DNA of 36,940 bases, from positions 1-36,940 of the forward strand of contig JAWABQ010000010.1 of the NCBI GenBank assembly GCA_038884575.1, read 5' to 3'. The position numbers and the translations under genes were made by a program. Positions 1 to 7,493 of this stretch are shown one piece after another; within the stretch, counting starts at the first letter, position 1; every line of letters begins with the position of its first letter. This DNA comes from JAWAAW01 sp038884575 (GTDB lineage Archaea > Nanobdellota > Nanobdellia > Woesearchaeales > ARS49). The notes below the pieces were generated by a model. That model saw only the letters and a program-made list of their open reading frames with translations, did no database searches and was not told where the DNA came from.

Positions 1-1080
1 AAATTGCGAATACATTGCTATGGAAGGTATCGATTGAATGTCCAGTTGTCTATTAAACCCGCGATAATTATTTGCAGCCATCACCGGATCCGAATCAACA
101 TCATATGCCACAAACTTGATTTTGTTTGAGAATTGTTCTGATAGTTTTCTGAAAATAATAGCATTTCTTTGGCTGAACGGTTCTGGTGTGTTTGGTATTG
201 TCGGATCCTTATTATGATAAAACAATACAAGCACAGGCTTTCTTTCCTCTGGTTTGAGGTGTTTTTGGAAGACTAATGCGTCGTAATTTGTTGTTCTTGT
301 TATTGGGTTGTATTTAACGTATTCAACATTGGCGCCTTTCAGTATTTCTTCTACTGTTTCTTTTTTCATCATTTCTGAGATTTCTTCGTCTGTTATTTCC
401 TGCAGTTTTTGAGCTGCTTCCTGGCCGTAAGCAGAAGGAGTGCCTGTCGCGGCAAGAATCGCGCTTGCGCCGCCAAGGAGCACTGCTGCTGCAGCCTGCC
501 GGGCAAAAGCACCAAGGAAGCCCCTGCGGGACACATAGGCTGGGTGCTGCATGACATTGGAAACAGAAGGCAGCTGCTTCCTGACTATTGCGTCCTCAAG
601 CCCGTGGACCATTCCTGAAATCTTGTACTCAAGCGCAGAAATCTCGTCTGCCTTGACAGGCTTTCCGCTGGCAAGGCTTGCATACGCGTTTTCCCAGGCT
701 CCGACAAAATGCTTTGCTTTTTCAACCATTCCGTCACCTTTCATGATAAGCGAGCGTATCCTGCTGCTGTCATAGCCTTTTTTTGCAATTTCCCTGAGCA
801 CTGCCTCGTCAAGCAGGGCTTTTAGCGCGGCAATCAGGCCCTCAAGCGCCCCAAGCTCTGAGCGCAGCACTTCAGGATTGAACCAGATGTGCTTTAGCCC
901 GATTTTTTCTGACTTGGCCTTGGGGTCGTCAGTTGACTTTATTGCTTTGTTCGCAGACACAAGCGCATTCCAGAACTCTGCAGTGGACATTTTCCCGATG
1001 CGCCGCCTGCGAAGCTCCTGTGTGCGCTCGCAATAGTCGCCTATCAGCCTGATAATCCTGCGAACCTGCTCGTCGTCCAT
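1..1080 (-). CDS. Thioredoxin-fold protein with internal twin-arginine motif (C-terminus beyond window)
   Basis: The frame is open from ATG at 1080 to the window edge, giving 360 residues without a stop. Residues 1-180 are helical and charged and match no family I know. Residues 183-188 read SRRGFL, followed by an Ala/Gly-rich hydrophobic stretch to about residue 218, which is a textbook Tat signal except that it is not at the N-terminus. An in-frame ATG at residue 177 (about position 552) would place the motif seven residues from a start. From residue 261 the sequence resembles thioredoxin: a hydrophobic strand (KPVLVLFYH), a DVDSDP strand-turn and a cis-Pro-like IPS near residue 352. The CxxC pair is absent, so redox activity is doubtful. 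Codons are G/C-ending in the first 220 residues and A-rich in the thioredoxin-like part, which may reflect a fusion. An SD-like GAGGTG lies six nt before the ATG. Confidence 0.7.
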   Translation of the reverse strand, partial: MDDEQVRRIIRLIGDYCERTQELRRRRIGKMSTAEFWNALVSANKAIKSTDDPKAKSEKIGLKHIWFNPEVLRSELGALEGLIAALKALLDEAVLREIAKKGYDSSRIRSLIMKGDGMVEKAKHFVGAWENAYASLASGKPVKADEISALEYKISGMVHGLEDAIVRKQLPSVSNVMQHPAYVSRRGFLGAFARQAAAAVLLGGASAILAATGTPSAYGQEAAQKLQEITDEEISEMMKKETVEEILKGANVEYVKYNPITRTTNYDALVFQKHLKPEERKPVLVLFYHNKDPTIPNTPEPFSQRNAIIFRKLSEQFSNKIKFVAYDVDSDPVMAANNYRGFNRQLDIQSIPSIAMYSQF

Positions 1081-1087
1081 TAATGCA

Positions 1088-1107
1088 CCTCTTTAAACAA
1101 AAAGAGG
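1088..1107 (-). promoter_or_regulatory. Hairpin covering the Shine-Dalgarno of the Tat-motif gene
   Basis: On the minus strand CCTCTTT (1107-1101) can pair perfectly with AAAGAGG (1094-1088) across a six-nt loop. The second arm contains most of the GAGGTG that would serve as ribosome binding site for the ATG at 1080. Two TATA-like stretches lie upstream, near 1113-1124 and 1134-1146. Only use of the farther one would place the whole hairpin in the mRNA. Regulation by occlusion of the site is inference. Confidence 0.35.
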
Positions 1108-1157
1108 CGCAATATACATATATAAAGGCAGCGGAATATAAAAACATTTAGCCGGAT

Positions 1158-2414
1158 TCAGGAATAAATCCCCACTTCAAAATTCGCTTTGACTGCGCTT
1201 ATTTTCCTGCGGATCCTTCCTTCGCTGTCAATTTCTATTAAATTGTTTTTCTTTAAAGTCTTCAAATAGTTGCTCATGTTTGAGCGGGCTATCTGAAGCG
1301 ATTTTGCGATTTCTGTCGCGTTCTTTGTTCCGTCTATCTGCTGCAAAATCTGCACAAGGCGCTTTTTGCTGAGTATTTTTGCAATATTTATCGTGTCAGC
1401 CACATTTTTCAGGTACGCCACGTGGGCTGGTTTTTCCTTTGTTATTTTGGAATAAAGGATCTCAAGATAGCGGTGCAGGTTATGTGCAAGGCTTACCAAC
1501 TGGTTGTGGTGCGGAAGGTGCTTGTTGCGCTTCAAAAACTCAGGATATTTAAGCATCACGATGCGGTCGTTCTTTTCAAGAAGCGTGTATTCTGAAAGAG
1601 TCCTCCTGAGAACAACATCATACATTTGCCGTATGTCCTCACTGCTCGGGTTGCAAGCAAGAATGTGCTGGACAATGGCCTCGCGACTCATTCCTGCTTC
1701 AGGAAGGCTTTCATTCCGTGATAAATACGGGTGGGTTGGACATATCAGCAAAGCAGGCTTTACTATCTTCCAAAGGCCTTTGTCATGCAGGATATTGCGC
1801 ATCTCAGAGTAGATTTCGTACTGGTAGTCATAGCAGATTATGCAATCGATGTTGTCTGCAATGTCTTCAGGGTAGAGCTCATTGAAGAAATATGCAAAGA
1901 ATATATCCATAGGCATCTGGATAAGATGGGAAACTTTATGCTTCAAGATGAGGTTGTTAAGGCTCATTCTTTCAGTCGCCTCGTAATACTTAACAAATAG
2001 GTTTGGGCTTTCCTTCCTGACAAACCTCTTGATTGCATCAGATGCGCGGTAAATGTGCACTTTAGAGGGGTTTGCGCCTAGTGATGACAATATTGATGCA
2101 ACTTCCTGTATTTTCTCATTCAGAAGTTGTTCTGCAGATATGTGCCGCTCGTTAATAATCCTGATAAAATACGGATTGCATTCTGCGTTAATGTCCCATA
2201 CCATAAGATAAAGTGTGCATCCTTTCTTGACAAGCTCTGCAAGCTCGCCAAGGAAAAAAAGGTCTGTGTAGTTCGTTGTGAAATATGACGTTGAGCAGAA
2301 GATATTCACATTCTCGCCTGCATTTATTTGGGGAATAATAACACTCTTTATGAAAAGAGCATCATTTTCATCTGCATCATATTTCGACTCACCTATGTTG
2401 AGCGTTTTTTTCAT
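1158..2414 (-). CDS. Winged-helix DNA-binding protein, 418 aa, divergent from amidinotransferase operon
   Basis: The C-terminal 70 residues (about 345-405) form a typical winged helix-turn-helix: a helix leading to QILQQIDGTKNATEIA, a recognition helix around SNMSNYLKTL, then a basic wing (EGRIRRK). This resembles the ArsR/MarR/TrmB superfamily. The N-terminal 330 residues are not recognised with certainty. Residues 30-80 alternate strands and helices in a way that recalls a phospholipase D-like fold (NIFCSTSYF, later CTLYLMVWD), as in TrmB sugar-responsive regulators, but no HKD catalytic motif is intact. The gene starts 94 nt from the divergent operon at 2509, and its own TATA-like box is near 2438-2448, so it may regulate that operon or itself. 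This regulatory role is inferred from position only. The stop is TGA. Confidence 0.75.
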   Translation of the reverse strand: MKKTLNIGESKYDADENDALFIKSVIIPQINAGENVNIFCSTSYFTTNYTDLFFLGELAELVKKGCTLYLMVWDINAECNPYFIRIINERHISAEQLLNEKIQEVASILSSLGANPSKVHIYRASDAIKRFVRKESPNLFVKYYEATERMSLNNLILKHKVSHLIQMPMDIFFAYFFNELYPEDIADNIDCIICYDYQYEIYSEMRNILHDKGLWKIVKPALLICPTHPYLSRNESLPEAGMSREAIVQHILACNPSSEDIRQMYDVVLRRTLSEYTLLEKNDRIVMLKYPEFLKRNKHLPHHNQLVSLAHNLHRYLEILYSKITKEKPAHVAYLKNVADTINIAKILSKKRLVQILQQIDGTKNATEIAKSLQIARSNMSNYLKTLKKNNLIEIDSEGRIRRKISAVKANFEVGIYS

Positions 2415-2508
2415 GTTATCTGTTTTAATTCAAACTTGACCCATATATGCTAAAAAAATATAACCATGTTTATATATTTTTCTATATTATTGGAAGTGGT
2501 GGTTTGAC
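2415..2508. promoter_or_regulatory. Divergent promoter between winged-helix gene and operon
   Basis: This 94-nt A/T-rich gap holds a plus-strand TATA-like tract at about 2468-2478 (TTTATATATTTT) and a minus-strand one near 2438-2448. A GTGGTGG ribosome binding site at 2495-2501 precedes the ATG at 2509 by seven nt. The two TATA tracts and the winged-helix gene make this the likely control region of the downstream operon. Confidence 0.55.
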
Positions 2509-3552
2509 ATGCAATTGCAAACACGCTGCCAGTTATTGGCTGATAAGGCAACCGGGGAAAAGCTCAAGGTAGGCATTATTGGCTTGGGTTCGCAAACACT
2601 TGAATATCACATTCCGGCATTAGCAAAGACCAAATCAGCTGAACTTACTTCAGTGTGCGATGTTGATGAGGCGAAACTACAGAAGGCAAGAACCGAACTT
2701 GGAGTAAATACTTACAAGGACTATCATGAGCTCCTTGACTCTGAGAACATTGACTTTATCATCGCTGCAACTCCGCACCACATTTATCCTGAAATAATTG
2801 AGAATGCAGCGAAAAGAAAAATCCATATTTTCAAGGAAAAGCCGTTCGCAAGGAACTTAGCAGAAGGGCTGCGCTTCAAGAGGATATGCGAGGAAAACGG
2901 GGTGCACCTGACCACGCGGGTGCAGAGGAGGTATGACCCGATTTACAACACTTTTTTCCAGCTCAAAGAACAAATAGGCGACATTTTCTTTGTTGATGCA
3001 AAGTACACTCTTTGCGTTCCAAACCCTCACGAAGGCTGGCGCGCAAACCGCGACATGGCAGGAGGTGGGTGCATTATGGACATGGGGTATCACATTATTG
3101 ATTTGATAATCTGGTATTTCGGACTGCCTGACAAAGTTCATGCGGAGTTTTCGTCCAAAGCAAAAGAAGGGAAGAATTATGACGCAGAGGACACCGCGCA
3201 GGTCATGTTCAGATATGACCGCGGGCTTAACGGCTCGCTTTTGCTTTCAAGATGCTATCCGCCGAAAACAGAGCAGATCAATGTGCTTGGCAACCAAGGG
3301 ATTATCAGCATAGAGAAATATGCGATTAAAACACAGAAAAGCGACGGCACATTCGGAGACGCGCTTAACAGGGGGCAGGGGTGGTCTGCAGCATCAGTCA
3401 GGCAGCTTGATGATTTCTGCAAGCTTATACGCGGAGAGGGCATTAACAACAGCAGCCCTGACAATCACCTTCAGCATTTGGGGTTTCTCGAAGCATGTTA
3501 TGCCTCAAAGAAGCAGGGGGGATACGTCAGCCCAAAGGAACTGATGATGTAA
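2509..3552 (+). CDS. Gfo/Idh/MocA-family NAD(P)-dependent dehydrogenase (inositol or sugar dehydrogenase type)
   Basis: This 347-aa protein has the normal length and architecture of the family. An N-terminal Rossmann fold carries GIIGLG at residues 22-27 and an acidic strand end (CDVD, 50-53) for the ribose. The diagnostic EKP motif is at 110-112. In the C-terminal domain, DMGYH at 191-195 supplies Asp191 and His195. With Lys111 these match the Lys-Asp-His triad of inositol 2-dehydrogenase (IolG). The family oxidises a ring hydroxyl of cyclitols or sugars to a ketone, or the reverse. It is the first gene of a tight operon and ends one nt before the aminotransferase start. By analogy with StrI-type enzymes it would supply the keto substrate for transamination. 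The exact substrate cannot be read from sequence. The first 18 residues are an extra, possibly mis-started tail. Confidence 0.88.
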   Translation: MQLQTRCQLLADKATGEKLKVGIIGLGSQTLEYHIPALAKTKSAELTSVCDVDEAKLQKARTELGVNTYKDYHELLDSENIDFIIAATPHHIYPEIIENAAKRKIHIFKEKPFARNLAEGLRFKRICEENGVHLTTRVQRRYDPIYNTFFQLKEQIGDIFFVDAKYTLCVPNPHEGWRANRDMAGGGCIMDMGYHIIDLIIWYFGLPDKVHAEFSSKAKEGKNYDAEDTAQVMFRYDRGLNGSLLLSRCYPPKTEQINVLGNQGIISIEKYAIKTQKSDGTFGDALNRGQGWSAASVRQLDDFCKLIRGEGINNSSPDNHLQHLGFLEACYASKKQGGYVSPKELMM

Positions 3553-3553
3553 A

Positions 3554-4804
3554 ATGGCAAACACGCTTGCATTGAATGGGGGGAATAAAGCAGTCGTTGT
3601 CCCTGTCCCGCATTACACTTGGCCGCAGATAACTGACAAGACAAGGAATGCAGTCCTGTCACAGATTGATGAGAGCATATCCATATATGACAGGTCAGGA
3701 ATCATCAAGGTTCTTGAAGACAGGCTTGCGAATTACCACGGCAAAAAGCATGCCCTGCTGACAAACTCAGGGACATCTGCTTTACATTCGATGTATGTTG
3801 GTGCAAACCTTAAGGAAGATGATGAGGTCATATGTCCGGCATACACTTTCTACGCAACAGTCACGCCACTTTTTTTCACAGGCGCAGTTCCAATCCTGGC
3901 GGACTGCAATGAAGACGGCAACATCAGCCCTGCCGAAATAGAGCGCCGCATAACCCCTCTGACAAAGGCGGTTGTTGTTACGCATATGTGGGGCGTGCCG
4001 TGCGACATGGATGCGATAACCACACTGGCTAAAAAGCACAACCTTATGGTATTTGAGGATGCTTCACACGCGCATGGTGCAATTTACAAGGGGCGAAAAG
4101 CAGGAACTTTTGGCGATGCATCATCATTCAGCATGCAGGCGCAAAAAACCCTTGCTGCAGGCGAGGGCGGGTTCCTCCTTACAGACAATGATGATATTTT
4201 CAACAGGGCTTTGATGCTCGGGCATTATAACAAGCGCTGTAAAAAAGAGATCCCTGCGGATAACCCACTGTATGCGTTTGGAGCAACAGGAATGGGGCTT
4301 AAGCTCAGGATACACCCTGTTGCAGCGGCAATTGCGAATGAGCAATTCGACAGCCTTGAGCAGGTGCTTTCAGGAAGAAGGCAAATTGCGAGGATTATGT
4401 CTGAGGAATTGTCATCACTCCCAGGAATCCGCGTTCCTGAACCAAGCGTTGACAAAAGCAACAGCTGGTATGCTTTTGTTATGCAATACGATGGCGAACA
4501 GCTTGGCGGATTGCCTATTGACAAGTTTCACAAGGCGCTTGTTGCAGAAGGCTGCCTTGAGCTTGACAGGCCAGGCTCAACAGCCCCTTTGAACACTCAT
4601 CCTCTTTTCCAGAAGCCATGGGAGCTCTTTCCAGGCTACAGCGGCAAATTTTCATACATGCCAGGCGATTTCCCCTGCGCAGAAAAGTTTTGCAAACAGG
4701 CACTGAAACTGCCTGTGTGGCACAAGCCTGAAGACGAGCCTTTGGTTAGGCAGTACATTAATGCGTTTAGAAAAGTTGTTGACAATCACAAGGAGTTGTT
4801 GTAA
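3554..4804 (+). CDS. DegT/DnrJ/EryC1/StrS-family PLP aminotransferase
   Basis: This 416-aa protein is a fold-type I PLP aminotransferase of the sugar/cyclitol class. NSGTSAL at 71-77 binds the cofactor phosphate. Asp169 in FEDASHAHG contacts the pyridine nitrogen. The Schiff-base lysine is Lys198 in SMQAQKTL, followed by the family's AGEGG loop. The N-terminal LALNGG segment and the SMQ...K context resemble the scyllo-inosose / 2-deoxy-scyllo-inosose aminotransferase branch (StsC, BtrR type) more than the nucleotide-sugar branch, but I judge this by eye. It would convert a keto-cyclitol or keto-sugar to the amine, usually with glutamine or glutamate as donor. It lies one nt after the dehydrogenase and one nt before the kinase, so the three are surely co-transcribed. 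Confidence 0.9.
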   Translation: MANTLALNGGNKAVVVPVPHYTWPQITDKTRNAVLSQIDESISIYDRSGIIKVLEDRLANYHGKKHALLTNSGTSALHSMYVGANLKEDDEVICPAYTFYATVTPLFFTGAVPILADCNEDGNISPAEIERRITPLTKAVVVTHMWGVPCDMDAITTLAKKHNLMVFEDASHAHGAIYKGRKAGTFGDASSFSMQAQKTLAAGEGGFLLTDNDDIFNRALMLGHYNKRCKKEIPADNPLYAFGATGMGLKLRIHPVAAAIANEQFDSLEQVLSGRRQIARIMSEELSSLPGIRVPEPSVDKSNSWYAFVMQYDGEQLGGLPIDKFHKALVAEGCLELDRPGSTAPLNTHPLFQKPWELFPGYSGKFSYMPGDFPCAEKFCKQALKLPVWHKPEDEPLVRQYINAFRKVVDNHKELL

Positions 4805-4805
4805 A

Positions 4806-5492
4806 ATGAAAGTTATAGCATTTGAGGGCATAGACGGATCAGGAAAGACCACGCAGGCTGCGCTTTTGCACCAGTATCTCCAGCAAAACAGCAGTTTGCC
4901 TGTTTCTATGTATTCATGCTGTTCAAAGAATAACTTTTGGGGGGCTGTCATCAAGAAAGTTTACCGGTTGGATTCAAACAGCTCCCTAAAATGTCTGGGC
5001 AAATTGCGTTCAATACAGGAGATATTATACGCGCTTTGCGCAAGAAGCAACACCAAAAAAATAAGCAATTCGCCTGATTCACTGGTCATCGCGGACAGGA
5101 GCATAATAACTGCGTATGCAAGCCATTACAAAAAGCTTCCTGAATGGTTTGTATCACTGCTGGAGCCAAGGGTGATTCCTTCGCTTGTTTTCTTCCTTGA
5201 CATTGAACCGTCTGTTGCAATCAGCAGGATTGCTTCCAGGGAGGGGAAATTCCATGACGAGCATTTGGAATCGCTTGTTGAGTTCAGGGGCACTTACTTT
5301 AATTACATAATGGGTGACAGGCGCCCTGCCTGTCTTGCAGGTACAAAATTCATGGTTATTGATGGTAACAAGCCTGTTGGACAGGTTCATCAGGAAATAA
5401 GGGCGAGTTTGGATGATTATATTCAAAACAATGGAAGGGGGATTCAAAATGGTGCAAAAAGTGAATGTGTTTACCGAATGGGGCAAGCTTGA
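4806..5492 (+). CDS. Thymidylate-kinase-like P-loop kinase
   Basis: This 228-aa protein has a Walker A motif GIDGSGKT at residues 8-15, a DRS motif at 97-99 in the place of the DR(Y/H) of thymidylate kinase, a strand LVFFLDIEP (127-135) and a LID-like RIASREGK (141-148). Fold and length fit the dTMP kinase family. Start: ATG 4806 directly follows the aminotransferase stop; an in-frame ATG at 4761 would overlap that gene and is rejected. The position between an aminotransferase and an amidinotransferase is where streptidine clusters encode the inosamine kinase (StrN/StsE, a different fold). The enzyme may therefore phosphorylate an aminocyclitol rather than dTMP, but a plain thymidylate kinase cannot be excluded. 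The C-terminal tail overlaps the next gene by 44 nt. Confidence 0.78.
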   Translation: MKVIAFEGIDGSGKTTQAALLHQYLQQNSSLPVSMYSCCSKNNFWGAVIKKVYRLDSNSSLKCLGKLRSIQEILYALCARSNTKKISNSPDSLVIADRSIITAYASHYKKLPEWFVSLLEPRVIPSLVFFLDIEPSVAISRIASREGKFHDEHLESLVEFRGTYFNYIMGDRRPACLAGTKFMVIDGNKPVGQVHQEIRASLDDYIQNNGRGIQNGAKSECVYRMGQA

Positions 5493-6537
5493 GGAAGTGA
5501 TACTTGGCTCCTGCGTGAATTTCAACCACATAGGGATTGACAAGGTTTTCAATTTTCTTTATGACAACAGACAAGGGGATTTTGAGAAAAAAGGCGACAA
5601 GCATGAGATACTTGCGCAGTATATCAGCGAAAGGCAGAAGGACATGGATGATTTGCAAAAGCTCATAGAAGGATACGGTGTTACTGTAAAAAGGGTCAAG
5701 AGCCTGGATAAAATCAGCGAGATTGTAACTCCTGTTTTCAAATCTTTCACAACAGCCTGTGACTCTCCGAGGGATATGTATTTCGCAATAGGAAATGAAA
5801 TTATTGAGTCTCCGCCCACAAACAGGAAGCGCTACTTTGAGCATCTCCTGCTTCGCGATATTTTCATGGATTATTTCAGAAACGGTGCAAAATGGACTCT
5901 CGCCCCACGGCCATCGCTTGATGAAAAAAGGCTTGACATGTCATTCTGGAAAGAAAATCTTGACAAGCACGTCCGCGGTGTTGAGGAAATTGGTGACGAT
6001 TATGAGATTGCATTTGATGCCGCAAACTGCTTGAAGTTCGGAAAAGATATTGTGATGAATGTTGGCACTAAAAATCATGAGCTTGGGGCAGTATGGCTGC
6101 AGAGGCATTTAGGTGATGCATTCAGGGTGCACCCAATACGCTTGTGTGATAGCCATATCGATGGCCACATAATGCCGATAGCACCAGGCAAGCTGCTTGT
6201 AAATGAGGTGGTTATGTACGGGCATTATCACAGGCTTCCAACAGCTCTCCAAAAATGGGACAGGATTCCAATACTAGACCCTGCAACTAATTTCAATTAC
6301 CCTTCAGACCACCTCCAGATGGCGTCGCACGTTGGAATGAGTGTGAACGTGTTGTCCTTGGATGAGAAAAAGATACTTATACGAGACAATGCAAAGCTGA
6401 CAATAGATGCGTTGTATAAGGCTGGCTTTGAGCCTGTGCCTGTCCAAATGAGGCACTGCGAGCTGTTTGGAGGCGGAATACATTGCTCAACAATAGATGT
6501 TCGCAGAAAAGAACAAAAGGAGGATTATTTCAAATAA
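5449..6537 (+). CDS. Glycine/arginine-type amidinotransferase (StrB1-like)
   Basis: This 362-aa protein belongs to the amidinotransferase family of AGAT and scyllo-inosamine-4-phosphate amidinotransferase StrB1, and has their usual length. Conserved blocks appear in order: WGKLEEVILG (11-20), SPRDMYFAIGNEIIESP (106-122), WTLAPRP (149-155), FDAAN (189-193), HIDGHIMPIAPG (236-247) and the catalytic FGGGIHCSTIDVRR near the end. Asp190, His236 and Cys346 fit the Asp-His-Cys triad in both order and spacing. The reaction moves the amidino group of arginine to a primary amine, giving a guanidino compound and ornithine. ATG 5449 has a purine-rich site (GGAAGGGG) upstream; the ATG at 5413 would add 12 residues. 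The preceding dehydrogenase, aminotransferase and kinase suggest an amino-cyclitol (or amino-sugar) phosphate acceptor. Acceptor identity is inference. Confidence 0.88.
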   Translation: MVQKVNVFTEWGKLEEVILGSCVNFNHIGIDKVFNFLYDNRQGDFEKKGDKHEILAQYISERQKDMDDLQKLIEGYGVTVKRVKSLDKISEIVTPVFKSFTTACDSPRDMYFAIGNEIIESPPTNRKRYFEHLLLRDIFMDYFRNGAKWTLAPRPSLDEKRLDMSFWKENLDKHVRGVEEIGDDYEIAFDAANCLKFGKDIVMNVGTKNHELGAVWLQRHLGDAFRVHPIRLCDSHIDGHIMPIAPGKLLVNEVVMYGHYHRLPTALQKWDRIPILDPATNFNYPSDHLQMASHVGMSVNVLSLDEKKILIRDNAKLTIDALYKAGFEPVPVQMRHCELFGGGIHCSTIDVRRKEQKEDYFK

Positions 6538-6556
6538 TCGAAAAGAGGTTGTTAAA

Positions 6557-7045
6557 ATGGAACGAAAAGAACTGCCTTTTAGGAAGAACACGGAAGGATA
6601 TTTTCTGGATGAAAATAATCAAGTGCTTGCGCTGGACAGTGGCAAAGGCTATCCCATTTTTCCTGGCGGGGGGGTTGACGATGGTGAAACCCCTGAAGAA
6701 GGGATGGTGAGGGAGCTTTTTGAGGAAACGGGCGCCATAATCAATGGGAAGGTGATTAATATTGGTGTAATACGTCTGGTCTGGGGTGAAGGGTGGGCAA
6801 AAACAGAAAAACAAAAGGAGAGGTACGAAAAATTCCAAGGTGATGAAATGCACTTCTTCTGCGGCATGATTGCAGGCTTTAGCGGCAGGAAAAGCACAGA
6901 GGAGGATGTATGGCAAGGTGAAAAGCTGATGCCGATTAGCAGGGCAATCCAGCTTATCGAGTCGGGAAGGCCTTTTGACAAGGATATTGCCGCATATAGG
7001 GAGATGCAGTTAAAGTGCCTTAAATCTCTTCAGGAAAAAAAATGA
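6557..7045 (+). CDS. Nudix hydrolase
   Basis: This 162-aa protein has a complete Nudix box at about residues 36-60: G-x5-E-x7-REL-x-EE-x-GA, with the metal-binding RELFEET core. A Trp/Lys-rich insert (WGEGWAK) follows the box. The start chosen is ATG 6557, eight nt after a GAGGTT ribosome site; an in-frame ATG at 6497 would overlap the amidinotransferase and lacks such a site. Nudix enzymes cleave nucleoside diphosphates linked to another group X. In this operon it could remove or recycle an NDP- or phosphate-linked intermediate, or it may be a house-cleaning enzyme. It overlaps the second Nudix gene by four nt (ATGA), so translation is probably coupled. Confidence 0.85.
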   Translation: MERKELPFRKNTEGYFLDENNQVLALDSGKGYPIFPGGGVDDGETPEEGMVRELFEETGAIINGKVINIGVIRLVWGEGWAKTEKQKERYEKFQGDEMHFFCGMIAGFSGRKSTEEDVWQGEKLMPISRAIQLIESGRPFDKDIAAYREMQLKCLKSLQEKK

Positions 7046-7488
7046 TTGACAAAAAAACATATTCGGAACTTGCAAGCCAGGCAAAAGCGCAGGGGATTGA
7101 CCGCTGGGTTGTAAGCGCGGTTATTAACGACGGCCCGAGTGTGCTGCTGCTTGAGAGGCCGCCCGCTGATTTTATGGGTGGCATTTATGAGCTTCCCAGC
7201 GGTAAAGTCGAGAAAGGAGAACCGCTTGATGAGGCATTAATCAGGGAGGTTGCCGAGGAAACAGGATTAAGGGTTAATGAAATATGCAGGTATATTGGCT
7301 TTTTCGATTACACCTCAAAAAGCGGCAAAAAAACAAGGCAGTTTAATTTTCGTGTGGGTGTAATACTGCCGATTAAGGTTGTCCTTACTGAACACATAAG
7401 TTATGCCTGGGTAAAAAAAGAAGAACTGCCTAAATACAAAATTACAGAGGCAGTTGCAGGCACGCTTGACAAATTCTGGGCAAAATAA
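7042..7488 (+). CDS. Nudix hydrolase (second, MutT-like)
   Basis: This 148-aa protein carries an intact Nudix box: G-KVEKG-E-PLDEALI-REVAEET-GL, at roughly residues 52-74. It resembles MutT/ADP-ribose pyrophosphatase-like proteins of minimal size, with strands before (WVVSAVIN, VLLLERP) and after (QFNFRVGVI) the box. The ATGA overlap with the preceding Nudix gene shows co-translation. It is the last gene of the operon; five nt later lies the stop of a convergent gene. The two Nudix proteins are not close copies outside the box, so they probably have different substrates. Substrate is unknown. Confidence 0.85.
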   Translation: MIDKKTYSELASQAKAQGIDRWVVSAVINDGPSVLLLERPPADFMGGIYELPSGKVEKGEPLDEALIREVAEETGLRVNEICRYIGFFDYTSKSGKKTRQFNFRVGVILPIKVVLTEHISYAWVKKEELPKYKITEAVAGTLDKFWAK

Positions 7489-7493
7489 AACAT

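Noticed and set aside
1..360. Active thioredoxin/disulfide reductase
   Set aside because: The thioredoxin-like fold pattern is visible but no CxxC pair is present in the part of the protein inside the window.
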